Shown piece by piece: positions 50,752 through 60,062 of a stretch of 64,000 nt of DNA. The translations under genes and the position numbers were made by a program. The notes below the pieces were generated by a model, which did not search any database, was not told the origin of the DNA, and worked only from the letters and a program-made list of their open reading frames with translations. The DNA is from Spirochaetota bacterium. GTDB lineage: Bacteria > Spirochaetota > Brachyspiria > Brachyspirales > JACRPF01. The DNA lies in contig JBBTBY010000003.1 of the NCBI GenBank assembly GCA_038043445.1, positions 36,601-100,600 of the forward strand, written 5' to 3'. Each line of letters starts with the position of its first letter. Positions within the stretch are counted from its first letter, which is position 1.

Positions 50752-53331
50752 TCATTTCAGGCGTGCAAGCGTACGCTCGGCGGCGATATCCTTGCGGAAC
50801 ATCGGTTCGAGCGGGCGCAGGCGCTTGACCAGGTCAGGCTCGCCCACCGATATGCCGCGCTGCGTGAGGAAATTCATGAGCGCTTCATGCCGCGCGGTGA
50901 GATATTCGACGACCTCTTTCTGCCGGCCTTCCTTGAGCGCTTTGACGGCGGAAACGCTTAAGTAGAGTATATTGTTGGTCTCGCTCACCAGCATCGAATC
51001 GATGAGCGGCTGCACCGAGGTGTTATCCCTGAATTCCATTCTATCCGCGTAGTAACGCTTAAGCAGGTATGCAGCGAGGTCCTTTTTTTCCGGGGTGTCG
51101 GTGAGAAAACCGCGCGTCCGTTCGAGCGCATCCGAATTCTTTATCTTTATCTGCGGTGACTTTACCGGCGCCGAAGCCGGCGATAGGTGCTTTGAACGCT
51201 CATGTTCTTCCCATTCCGCGGCTATCGCTTCCATTTCATGACGATTGGGCCCGCGGTAGGTCCTGAGGATGCGTTCGCGCTCGGCTTTGTCCGATGCCGC
51301 ATAGAGGCGCGTTTTCACCTCTATCTCACGGCTTGCGCTTGATATGCCGCTGAACAATGAACGGAAGAATTGCAGTATTTTCCCCCAGAACGAAAGATGT
51401 CCGTTCAATCGGCGTATACGCTTTGCGGTATCCTTGAGATCGCTGTGATCGCGGATGCCGAGTATATCGATGAGCGGTCTTGTCTCCCGGCCGACGATGA
51501 TACGCGGGTTCATCGATCGGTAGACGACGGAGTCGAAGAGCGCCTCGACCTTTTCATGGTACGAGGAAAAACCGATCGCGCTTTCGTTCACGGCTTCGCG
51601 CTTCATCATTCCGTCCGCATAGATGTTCTTCACCGAGCGCTTCACCGAGGAAAGCATCTGTTCTTTCAGCTGATCGAGGCGTTCGGTCTCGCCCGTTCCT
51701 GCACCGGAAATGCCCTCGGAGGGGGTGAACTGGGTATAGATGTTCTGCGCAAAGGCGCGAGCATCGCCATTTGTCGCACGGTAATCGATGAGCTTCCCGA
51801 GCACGGCGAGGAAGCGTCCGTCGATATCGTTGAGCAGGGGAGTGAGTCGGTTGACGCCCGCGGCTTCGCCCCCGGCACGGACATTCCCGTACTGGCGTTC
51901 GAACTGCGACCTGCCCGGTATCCGTGTGCGTGCCCAGTCGTCCGCGATGCGGTTGAACGCCGCAGCACGCATCTCATGGAGGAGCGTATCGAACACGTCG
52001 ATAAGGCGCGGTGAGAGCACGACACCGTCGCCGATCTCGGTGTACTGCGGTATCGATGAACCGCTTATCATCTTCGTGAGGGGGAAGAACGCCTTGATCG
52101 CGGCCGTGTCGTAGCGCGGCGTGCTGCCGCGGATGAAATGTTCGTAGACCGAAACATAGGAGAGCTGATAGAACGATGCCGGCACCTCGCGTTTCACCGA
52201 GCCGGTCATGAGCATTTCCATGACCGACTGACGGTCCATCTCTTCCTGCGAGCGGCGCACCGCGCGTGCACGCGTTACCGTGAGCCAGGCGAACGCCGTA
52301 AGCTGATAGAGCACGGTGCTGTGCGCCTGCCCTGCGGCATAGCGCATGATATGTACGAGCACGATCTCAAGCTCCGGCGAACGCGAAAGCCCGTGCATGA
52401 GCATCTGCGTGATGAGCTGCTCGGCGCTCTGCGTGCCCGTCACCCGCGTGGCAGTTCCCTTGCGTATGTCCTGTGTGATATTCTCGTTGAGATACTGCCG
52501 GTCGGAAAGCGTCATATGCGATTCTATGAAATAGGTCATGGCCGGGAAGAGTACGTTCATCGCAATGTACTCGATGTTCGCAGGGTTGGCGGAGAAGAGG
52601 AACTCCACCGGCGTATCGACGATGGGCCCGCGGGGGATCATCACCTTCACCATGCCCGAGGGATGGGAAAGGATCTCGTTCACATCGGCGAAATAGAATT
52701 CATCGAGCACGGTGGCGGCCGGGAGTATATCGAGATCGGACAGGAGCGCATTGACCGCATCGGGTGCGAGGGAGAACACTTCGCGCGCCCATGCCAGGAG
52801 CGATGTCCCATCCGGGAATGAGAGCGTTGGCTTTCCGGAAGCGCGGTTCTTCGCATCGTCAGTAATGAGCTTCTTGACCGCGGCAAGATCGGAAAAGACC
52901 GCCTTGACGCGGGTGACCATCTCGGCGTACGGATCGGATGTCATCGGCGGGGCGCCCTTCTCGCGGAAGAATATCGCACGCGGCAGTCCGTCATCAGCGA
53001 GTTCCGGCGAACGTACGGCGAAATGCTCGACATCGCAGACGGCACGGATGAACGCTTCGAGCGATGCTTTTGTGTTGGCGGGATTTCGCCCGATATATGC
53101 ATAGAGTTCGGATGTTCGTATAACGGCATTGCCCTGATACCCGCTCATATCCCGCGTCATCTTCCCGATCAGCGTCAGTATGTCGTCGTGATAGGCGGCT
53201 ATCGTCGCGCTTAAGACGGCGTCGATGAAAAGCTTATGGTCCGGCGATTTCGGATTGAGATAATCCGGCGGGTCGACGCGCCCGGCGGGGAAGCCGAGCG
53301 ATGAGCTTTGTTCGTTCAGGTCTGCGGACAC
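50752..53331 (-). CDS. Large hypothetical protein (859 residues)
   Basis: A long soluble, mostly helical protein of no family I recognise. It starts with GTG at 53331; AGGA lies upstream and TTGCAC-N18-TATACT (53351-53380) is a plausible promoter. It lacks a signal peptide; one amphipathic/hydrophobic stretch (FWGKILQFFRSLFSGI, about residue 655) could touch a membrane. A charged region with many Arg/Glu (about 670-760) may be coiled coil. Codon use matches its surroundings, so it looks resident rather than acquired. No catalytic motif is seen. Confidence 0.7.
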   Translation of the reverse strand: MSADLNEQSSSLGFPAGRVDPPDYLNPKSPDHKLFIDAVLSATIAAYHDDILTLIGKMTRDMSGYQGNAVIRTSELYAYIGRNPANTKASLEAFIRAVCDVEHFAVRSPELADDGLPRAIFFREKGAPPMTSDPYAEMVTRVKAVFSDLAAVKKLITDDAKNRASGKPTLSFPDGTSLLAWAREVFSLAPDAVNALLSDLDILPAATVLDEFYFADVNEILSHPSGMVKVMIPRGPIVDTPVEFLFSANPANIEYIAMNVLFPAMTYFIESHMTLSDRQYLNENITQDIRKGTATRVTGTQSAEQLITQMLMHGLSRSPELEIVLVHIMRYAAGQAHSTVLYQLTAFAWLTVTRARAVRRSQEEMDRQSVMEMLMTGSVKREVPASFYQLSYVSVYEHFIRGSTPRYDTAAIKAFFPLTKMISGSSIPQYTEIGDGVVLSPRLIDVFDTLLHEMRAAAFNRIADDWARTRIPGRSQFERQYGNVRAGGEAAGVNRLTPLLNDIDGRFLAVLGKLIDYRATNGDARAFAQNIYTQFTPSEGISGAGTGETERLDQLKEQMLSSVKRSVKNIYADGMMKREAVNESAIGFSSYHEKVEALFDSVVYRSMNPRIIVGRETRPLIDILGIRDHSDLKDTAKRIRRLNGHLSFWGKILQFFRSLFSGISSASREIEVKTRLYAASDKAERERILRTYRGPNRHEMEAIAAEWEEHERSKHLSPASAPVKSPQIKIKNSDALERTRGFLTDTPEKKDLAAYLLKRYYADRMEFRDNTSVQPLIDSMLVSETNNILYLSVSAVKALKEGRQKEVVEYLTARHEALMNFLTQRGISVGEPDLVKRLRPLEPMFRKDIAAERTLARLK

Positions 53332-53350
53332 GATGATATCCTATATGTGC

Positions 53351-53380
53351 AGTATATCAGTATACCGGTGTTTTGTGCAA
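53351..53380 (-). promoter_or_regulatory. Promoter of the 859-residue protein gene
   Basis: Minus strand: TTGCAC (53375-53380), 18-nt spacer, TATACT (53351-53356), 19 nt before the GTG. Confidence 0.5.
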
Positions 53381-53529
53381 GTGCATTTCGACACCGCATA
53401 GACCGGCGTTCCTTGCATTTTCTTACGAAGTCGCGGATGATATCGGCGTGGCCATGTTTTTCTCCGGGAATGCCATATACTGGATGAAGCATCGATAGTT
53501 CTTTAACGGCATCACGATAAGGACAGCAA

Positions 53530-55902
53530 ATGACACAGGGAACGATAGCGCTCATACGCGGTAACAATTTCGACAGCGGATGGCGATTCACGACATACGC
53601 ACCCGAGGACGAAAAGCGTTCGGAGGCGCCCGCTTTCGATGATTCGTCGTGGCGGACGGTGGATCTCCCGCATGATTGGAGCATCGAGGCGCCGTTCGCG
53701 GCGGACCATCCGTCGCAGCAGCACGGGGGTTATGTCGCCTGCGGCATCGGCTGGTACCGGAAGTCATTCGTTCTGCCTGCGGACATCGGCACGCGGCGCG
53801 TCGTGTTCGAATTCGATGGCATCTATATGGCGGCGGAAGTTTTTCTGAACGGAAGCCGCGTCGCATATCAGCCCTGCGGATATACGAGCTTTCACTGCGA
53901 CGTAAGCGACCATGTACACCGCGACGGAACGCCGAATACGGTGGCCGTGCGCGTTGACAACAGCCTGCAGCCCTCATCACGCTGGTATACCGGCTCCGGC
54001 ATATATCGGAATGTACGCCTCACGATCACCGACAGTCTCCATCTCGGACAATGGGGAGTGACGGTCACCACACCCGAGGTGTCGGAAAAACGCGCCGTCG
54101 TGAAGGTGTCAGTCGCCGTACAGAACGATCACACGGTCACGAAACGGTATCGGGTGAACATCGCCGTGATCCATAAAAGCGCACGCGCAGCGGAGACTGT
54201 AATTGAACAGACAGCGAATAAGATATCGACATCCATGGCGGAAGCACGCATTTCCGTCGACTCGCCGAAGCTCTGGGATATCGATCATCCTGAACTCTAC
54301 ACGCTGCTCGTAGAGATCATCGAGAACGGCACGACAGTCGACAGCATGACGACCGCATTCGGCATACGCAGCATTGCTTTCGATATCGATGGGGGATTCC
54401 TCCTCAACGGAAGATCGGTGAAGATGAAAGGCGTTTGTATGCACCATGACAACGGCTGTCTCGGTGCGGCATGGAACCGCAGTGCGGAAGCACGGCGCAT
54501 CAGGATACTCAAGGGCATGGGTGTGAACGCGATACGGACAAGCCACAATCCTCCGGCGCCGGGACTGCTCGATCTCTGTGACGAGATGGGGATGCTCGTG
54601 ATGGACGAAGCCTTCGACGAGTGGCGCATGAACAAATACCGCACCGCTATGCAGGGCACGCACACTGCCGGAAAACAGGCGCATCCGGCGCTCGCGCTCT
54701 ACGGCTACAGCCGCTTCTTCGACGACTGGCATGAAAAGGACACTCGAGCGTTCGTACGCCGCGACCGCAATCATCCGTCGGTGGTGATATGGAGCATCGG
54801 CAATGAGATACCCGAGCAGGGCCGTTCGCTCCCGGATGGGATCGCGATCGGCCGACGGCTTGTCGGTATTGTCCATGAGGAGGACAGCACGCGAGCGGTC
54901 ACCTGCGGCGGCATGTTCGTGCACTTCACCCGCGATGACGGCTTTAACGATATCGTCGATGTAGCCGGCTATAATTACTCCGAACCGACATACGCCGCGG
55001 AACACACGAAGGGACGCCTTATCATCGGAAGCGAAACCTCATCGCATAAGCTTGTGCATAAGCGCGGCACGTATCCATTGTTCGAACATCCCCGCAAGCA
55101 CAACCGCTCAACGCTTGCCGAGGAAAGCTGGAAAATAGCGGAGACATCGCTCGCGATCACCATGGAGAACAAGTATGCCGCAGGGCTTTTCATGTGGACG
55201 GGATTCGATTATATCGGCGAGACCGGCACGTATACCTGGCCATGGCGAAGCTCGTTCTACGGCATCGTCGATACGGCGGGTTTCCCGAAGGACAGCTATC
55301 ACTACTATCGTGCGCATTGGACGAATGAAACGGTGCTGCATCTCATGCCGCACTGGAACTGGGAAGGACATGAAGGGAGCACTATCACCGTACGCTGCCT
55401 GACCAACTGCGACGAGGTGGAACTGTGTATCAATGGAAAGTCGTGCGGACGAAAGAAACGGGAGCCCTACGGGCATCTTACATGGGATGTATGCTATGAA
55501 CGCGGCACGTGTTCGGCAAAAGGATATCGCAGCGGGAAAGAGATCGCATCGTGCGAAATACGAACGACGGGGGCGCCTGTACGCATGGAACTCACCGCCG
55601 ACCGAAGCACCATCACTGCTGACGGACATGATATTTCGTATCTTACCGCACGCCTGCTCGACGCGAACGGATCAGTTGTTCCTGCCGCCGACAATGACAT
55701 TACATTCACTGCCGAGGGCGGACGCATCGCCGGTGTCGATAACGGTGATCCGGAATTCGTCGGCAATCTCCGCGGCAATACGATACCGGTTCTTGCGGGC
55801 ATGTGCATTGCGCTCGCTGCATCCGACACGCCGGGCACGATGACGATACAGGCATCATCGGCAGGTCTTCCCGACGCTTCGGTCGCCGTGTCGGTACGCT
55901 GA
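53530..55902 (+). CDS. Beta-galactosidase-type glycoside hydrolase (GH2)
   Basis: A 790-residue GH2 enzyme. Domain order: sugar-binding jelly roll (residues about 10-175, VDLPHDWSIEAPF and RVVFEFDGIYMAAEVFLNG), Ig-like domain (about 180-285), TIM barrel (about 290-600) with ACID/base Glu in WSIGNEIPEQG (about 425) and nucleophile Glu in IIGSETSS (about 502), then a DUF4982-like domain and an invasin/BIG-type end (TADGHDISYLTARLLDANG). No signal peptide, so likely cytoplasmic. TATACT at 53471 upstream may be its -10 box. Substrate may be beta-galactoside, glucuronide or other; not decidable here. Confidence 0.88.
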   Translation: MTQGTIALIRGNNFDSGWRFTTYAPEDEKRSEAPAFDDSSWRTVDLPHDWSIEAPFAADHPSQQHGGYVACGIGWYRKSFVLPADIGTRRVVFEFDGIYMAAEVFLNGSRVAYQPCGYTSFHCDVSDHVHRDGTPNTVAVRVDNSLQPSSRWYTGSGIYRNVRLTITDSLHLGQWGVTVTTPEVSEKRAVVKVSVAVQNDHTVTKRYRVNIAVIHKSARAAETVIEQTANKISTSMAEARISVDSPKLWDIDHPELYTLLVEIIENGTTVDSMTTAFGIRSIAFDIDGGFLLNGRSVKMKGVCMHHDNGCLGAAWNRSAEARRIRILKGMGVNAIRTSHNPPAPGLLDLCDEMGMLVMDEAFDEWRMNKYRTAMQGTHTAGKQAHPALALYGYSRFFDDWHEKDTRAFVRRDRNHPSVVIWSIGNEIPEQGRSLPDGIAIGRRLVGIVHEEDSTRAVTCGGMFVHFTRDDGFNDIVDVAGYNYSEPTYAAEHTKGRLIIGSETSSHKLVHKRGTYPLFEHPRKHNRSTLAEESWKIAETSLAITMENKYAAGLFMWTGFDYIGETGTYTWPWRSSFYGIVDTAGFPKDSYHYYRAHWTNETVLHLMPHWNWEGHEGSTITVRCLTNCDEVELCINGKSCGRKKREPYGHLTWDVCYERGTCSAKGYRSGKEIASCEIRTTGAPVRMELTADRSTITADGHDISYLTARLLDANGSVVPAADNDITFTAEGGRIAGVDNGDPEFVGNLRGNTIPVLAGMCIALAASDTPGTMTIQASSAGLPDASVAVSVR

Positions 55903-55917
55903 TATGTGCCGTGCTCA

Positions 55918-58239
55918 CTAGCGCAATGTCGGCATTGTCTTCGTCATCACATAGACGGGATATATCTCTGGTGTGAGAACGAACGTGCCGCCGGGCGAAT
56001 CCGATACGGACTGATTCCCCATAAAGTCGACGATGCCGGTCTTTTCCGCGCCCGTACCGAGCGTCAGTGACCGTCCGGTATCCTTCGACGCCCACACCGC
56101 CGTCACAAATCCATCGCCGCGCCTGAATACATACGCATGAAGCCCATCCGCGGTCGAAAGCGGTCCTGCCGTCGATGTTCCTTCGAGAACACGCGTCATC
56201 GCAGCGGCGGCCATGAACACCGGTTTCGGCGCGACATGCGTCGGCCCGAACGAGGGCTTGGGCAGAGTAAGATTGAACATGAGACCGTAGCCGTCCTCGC
56301 CGTGCGTTTCAAGGCTTCCGTAATCGCCGAGATAGAAGAAGAACGTCGTATCGCATCCCTCACCGAGAAGTATGATATGACCGCGTATCACATACGCCGC
56401 CTGAAGCGCAAGGAGCGCCGGATCCAGTTCGCGGTATGATGAGCGATAATCGAGCCCCCACTCGCTCTGTATGAGCTTGGCATCCGGTCGCAGGTACCGC
56501 TTCATGAGCGCGCGAAGCCTTCTCATATCACGTATCAGCCCGCCGTCCTCGGGTGAGATATATTTCCCGCCGAGATTGGTCGCATTCGGATCGCCGAAGG
56601 GGACATAGTATGCGTGTGTCGCAATGCCGTCGAGATATTTTCCCGCGCCGAGCGGCAGGATCCGTGAAAGCGTTTCAACGGTCTTAGCAAGCACGCCGCC
56701 GCCGGTACCCATCACCCGCGCATCGGGGTCGCCCGCATGGAGCGATCGCCACGCGCTTTTGTACATTGCAACAAGCGCTTCATCCGTTCCTTTATAATGC
56801 CAATCAGGTTCCCATTGCAGCTGATAGTAATTCTTTTTCTGCTGCCAGAGAGCGCTTCTGCGCGCCGCCGATTCGCGCCCGATCTTCTCAAGGAATGCCT
56901 CGTACTGCGAGAGGTCCTTCGGTGCATACGCCTGATCGTTCATGGCCCCTGCCGGTCTCGGAACGTTCGCCGGCCAGTCTATGGCCCATTGCGGAAGTCC
57001 GTTGATGCAGATAAGCGTGGTGAGATCGCTCTCTACTATATAGTCAGCTTCGCTTGCTCGCGCTGCGCCGTCGAATGCGAGCTTCGGCGTGAACTGTCCC
57101 GGGTTATTGGGCTCAAGCTTCGACCACTGCCGCATGAAGTTGAGCCAGCGTGCACCGAGCATGCCGTAGAGCGGACCGAAGGGATCGCCGTTCGTCCATA
57201 TGCCGCTTGCGACGAACGCCGTCCCCTGCATGCCGAAACGCGCATCATCCGCCGATGCTGATATCGTCTGCACGGACGGGAGTATACCGATGGTGCCGAA
57301 ATTGTCGGGGCGGCTTCCCGCACGCGCGATGCGGAGCCCGGAACTTTTTACTCGAGCATGCACCGCGTAATAGCCAGCCGGGAGCGGCGGCATCGATACG
57401 TTCACCGTCACGACCTTTTCGGGAGCGGCATCCGCCGCCCCTTGTGCCGCCGTTGCACCGCGGAAATCGCGCACCTTCCACTCAATGTTGTCGGCAATGG
57501 GGTTCTCGCGGATAAGCTCGAATGATACCGCGATCTGCTCATTGCCAGAGAAGAGGCTGTGCCGCGGATGCGATGGCACTGAAAAGACAAGCCTATCCTT
57601 CGCCTCCGACGCCTCCTTTAGCTCGAACGTTCCCGCAGTAACACGTATCGTATCTATGTGGATCGCATCATCATCGCCCTGCCCGTTGCGCATGAACGTT
57701 ACGCCTGAGAGGTCCTTTGCCGCCGCGTCCTTGAAGGCGCGCTCCTTCACGAGCGGTTTTACCGCACCCCCCGCGGAGAGATAGACCGAGAATTTCTTCG
57801 CAGCGTGATCGATGACGGTGATGACGGTGGTCCAAGTACCGGGCGTTGTCGTGTCGCCGACCGAATGGTATGCCCCGCTGCTGTTAAACCCCCACTTCCG
57901 GCCGGTATCATGATAAAAGAATACCGATGCGCGCTTTTCGCTGTCGATGCATTGTATTATCAGTTTACAGTCGCTTGTTGCGAGACGGAGCGAATACGAA
58001 ACGGTGACAACGCCGTCCATACCGCTCGGCAGCATCATCTGTGCAATGCCGAATTTCGGCTTGATGCGTATCGCCTGTCCCTTGCCGCCGACCGACGATA
58101 CGTCCTCTATCACCGCATCGTTCTTCGGGGAAGACCAATTCCCCTGTCCGTTGATGCTCCCCGTTGTGTATGAGTCAATATCATCGCTCATATCGGCGAA
58201 GAGCACTGCCGTAGCGAGGAGCAGGGCGAGATATCTCAT
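55918..58239 (-). CDS. Secreted GH39-like glycoside hydrolase
   Basis: A 773-residue exported protein. Signal peptide MRYLALLLATAVLFA, then a jelly-roll domain (about 20-210), an Ig-like linker, and a clan-A barrel (about 310-680). The acid/base Glu is in QLQWEPDWHYKG (about 476), where WEP replaces the common NEP, and the nucleophile Glu in LIQSEWGLDYR (about 592). A small beta sandwich closes the protein. AAGGAG lies 9 nt before the ATG. It is divergent from the tandem AraC genes at 58315, its likely regulators, and lies tail to tail with the GH2 gene. Confidence 0.75.
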   Translation of the reverse strand: MRYLALLLATAVLFADMSDDIDSYTTGSINGQGNWSSPKNDAVIEDVSSVGGKGQAIRIKPKFGIAQMMLPSGMDGVVTVSYSLRLATSDCKLIIQCIDSEKRASVFFYHDTGRKWGFNSSGAYHSVGDTTTPGTWTTVITVIDHAAKKFSVYLSAGGAVKPLVKERAFKDAAAKDLSGVTFMRNGQGDDDAIHIDTIRVTAGTFELKEASEAKDRLVFSVPSHPRHSLFSGNEQIAVSFELIRENPIADNIEWKVRDFRGATAAQGAADAAPEKVVTVNVSMPPLPAGYYAVHARVKSSGLRIARAGSRPDNFGTIGILPSVQTISASADDARFGMQGTAFVASGIWTNGDPFGPLYGMLGARWLNFMRQWSKLEPNNPGQFTPKLAFDGAARASEADYIVESDLTTLICINGLPQWAIDWPANVPRPAGAMNDQAYAPKDLSQYEAFLEKIGRESAARRSALWQQKKNYYQLQWEPDWHYKGTDEALVAMYKSAWRSLHAGDPDARVMGTGGGVLAKTVETLSRILPLGAGKYLDGIATHAYYVPFGDPNATNLGGKYISPEDGGLIRDMRRLRALMKRYLRPDAKLIQSEWGLDYRSSYRELDPALLALQAAYVIRGHIILLGEGCDTTFFFYLGDYGSLETHGEDGYGLMFNLTLPKPSFGPTHVAPKPVFMAAAAMTRVLEGTSTAGPLSTADGLHAYVFRRGDGFVTAVWASKDTGRSLTLGTGAEKTGIVDFMGNQSVSDSPGGTFVLTPEIYPVYVMTKTMPTLR

Positions 58240-58252
58240 TCGTGAACACTCC

Positions 58253-58280
58253 TTGACGGATATATCGGTCGGGATATGAT
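58253..58280 (+). promoter_or_regulatory. Promoter of the tandem AraC genes
   Basis: TTGACG (58253-58258), 16-nt spacer, TATGAT (58275-58280), within the 75-nt divergent region between the GH39-like gene and the AraC genes, so a regulator bound here could affect both directions. Confidence 0.5.
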
Positions 58281-58314
58281 GACTGTACTATACCGACACC
58301 GCGCAGATACGTCA

Positions 58315-59172
58315 ATGGACGGAATGGCTGCGGGATATGGACGATACGGCATGAAACAGATAGCGAAGAACGATATTTTTCAGCTCGTTGCGGAACGGCT
58401 CGCCTTCACCGTACTCGAGCACGGCTATGGCACCGTCGGGCGCTGGTGGAATGCGACGCAGGACGCCATGCCGGTCAACCGTCTCCACGTACTGTTCGGC
58501 ACCGGCGGTATCATGCGCGACAGAACGGGCGATCTTGCGTTCAAGCGCGGGCTTGTCTTCATCAATCCCATCGGCTCGTCATGCGAACAGATATGGCAGC
58601 GTGATTTCAAGACGTTCTATCTCCACTTCCGTCTTGAGCTTTATCCGACACAGGACATATTCGCCGGCACCGGGCGCACACTGAGCTATACGGCGGACGC
58701 ATCGATGCTTTCACGGCTCATTGCGCTCACGCAAAGCAAAGACCTTCGAGACAGCATAGAGGCGAAAGCGCTCTGTCTCATGCTGATAGCACCGCTCATC
58801 GCCGGGAGCGCTCAATCGCTTCGGCGCCGCATCGCGGTCGGGGAAAAATACCGCGATGTTTTCCGTGCTATCGATGACAGCGTAAGCGCCCGCGTGCCGC
58901 CGGCGGAATACGCCGCGAAGCTCGGTCGTAATGCCCGCTCGCTCATGCGTTCGTTCCGGAGCGATACCGGCTTTACGCTTAAGGCATACATCAATCGCTG
59001 CCTCATCGAACGCGCGCGTTATCGGCTTATCTTCACCGATATGAAGGTCAAGGATATTGCGCATGAGCTTGGCTTCAACGACGAGCTCTATTTTTCGCGA
59101 TTCTTCAAGCGGCACACACGGACTTCGCCTGCCGATCACCGTACGCACAATCGCGGGATCATACGCGGATGA
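58315..59172 (+). CDS. AraC-family regulator 1 of a tandem pair
   Basis: A 285-residue AraC-type regulator. The N-terminal part is a cupin-like sensor (VNRLHVLFGTGGIMRDRTGD); the C-terminal HTH part shows VPPAEYAAKLGRNARSLMRS and the second helix region VKDIAHELGFNDELYFSRFF followed by KRHTRTSPADH, the family signature. The start at 58315 is the first ATG after the promoter; 58351 is an alternative. It overlaps the next AraC gene by 4 nt. It is divergent from the GH39-like gene. Confidence 0.8.
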   Translation: MDGMAAGYGRYGMKQIAKNDIFQLVAERLAFTVLEHGYGTVGRWWNATQDAMPVNRLHVLFGTGGIMRDRTGDLAFKRGLVFINPIGSSCEQIWQRDFKTFYLHFRLELYPTQDIFAGTGRTLSYTADASMLSRLIALTQSKDLRDSIEAKALCLMLIAPLIAGSAQSLRRRIAVGEKYRDVFRAIDDSVSARVPPAEYAAKLGRNARSLMRSFRSDTGFTLKAYINRCLIERARYRLIFTDMKVKDIAHELGFNDELYFSRFFKRHTRTSPADHRTHNRGIIRG

Positions 59173-59975
59173 CGGACGCGATCGCATTCACCTGTCTTGA
59201 CCGCGGCGATGACAGCCCGGCAAAAAGGAGCGTCATCGATTGGCGTGAACTGCCCTGTCTCCTCGTGTCCGTACGGCGGGGACTTCACTGGAAGCTTCTG
59301 CTCGATCACGGCGTGTCGCATACGTTTGGTCCCGGCGAAGTGATGATCATCCCTCCCCGTACGCGCCATCGAATCGAGATTCTCTCGCGCACGAAGGTCA
59401 CCGGCACACGGTGGGCGCATATACGCTACACGGTCGCGGGGGGCATAGAGCTTTTCCCGCTCATGACGCTCCCGCTCTCGGCTGGCGCTCACATCGGAAA
59501 AAAGATCGGCGATATCGTCTCCGAACTCGCACAGCTTTCTCCGGATGCTATAGCGGATCGCGCCCGCGAACAGGAACTCGGCTTCCGTATTCTCGGCATA
59601 CTCCTCTCGCTTGTACGGCGCGATCCGAAACAAACACGTTCGCTTCGTGAGGCGATGCGGCTTGCCCCGGCATTCCGGTATATCGAAGAGCATCTCGCAG
59701 AAAACATATCACCGTCCGATGCCGCTGACACCGTCGGTCTTTCGCCGTCACGGTTCACCGTGCTCTTTAAGGCCGCCGCCGGAAAGCCTCTCATGGACCA
59801 TATCCGAGAGGCGCGCATAGCGCGGGTGAAGATGATGCTGCTTTCTGGCGGAACGCTTTCGTCAGCGGCACGCGCTGCCGGATACACGACATCGTTCAGC
59901 CTGAGTCGCGCGTTCAAAACGGCGGTCGGCATAAGCCCGGCGTCATACATCCGAGCAAACCAGGACCTTCGATAA
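59169..59975 (+). CDS. AraC-family regulator 2 of a tandem pair
   Basis: A 268-residue regulator. Sensor region about 25-110 with GVSHTFGPGEVMIIPPRTRH, a classic AraC cupin motif, then HTH at about 170-265: NISPSDAADTVGLSPSRFTV and SSAARAAGYTTSFSLSRAFK..VGISPASY. The ATGA overlap with the first regulator means they are translated together. The two sensors are only distantly alike, so they may respond to different sugars or form hetero-complexes. The secreted GH18-like gene follows 87 nt later. Confidence 0.85.
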   Translation: MTDAIAFTCLDRGDDSPAKRSVIDWRELPCLLVSVRRGLHWKLLLDHGVSHTFGPGEVMIIPPRTRHRIEILSRTKVTGTRWAHIRYTVAGGIELFPLMTLPLSAGAHIGKKIGDIVSELAQLSPDAIADRAREQELGFRILGILLSLVRRDPKQTRSLREAMRLAPAFRYIEEHLAENISPSDAADTVGLSPSRFTVLFKAAAGKPLMDHIREARIARVKMMLLSGGTLSSAARAAGYTTSFSLSRAFKTAVGISPASYIRANQDLR

Positions 59976-60062
59976 CGCTCATGGTATGAAAACAGTGCCT
60001 GCGGATATGGATTATCCACACGAAGCGGACTATACTGAACACATGACACAAGCGAGGCAACC

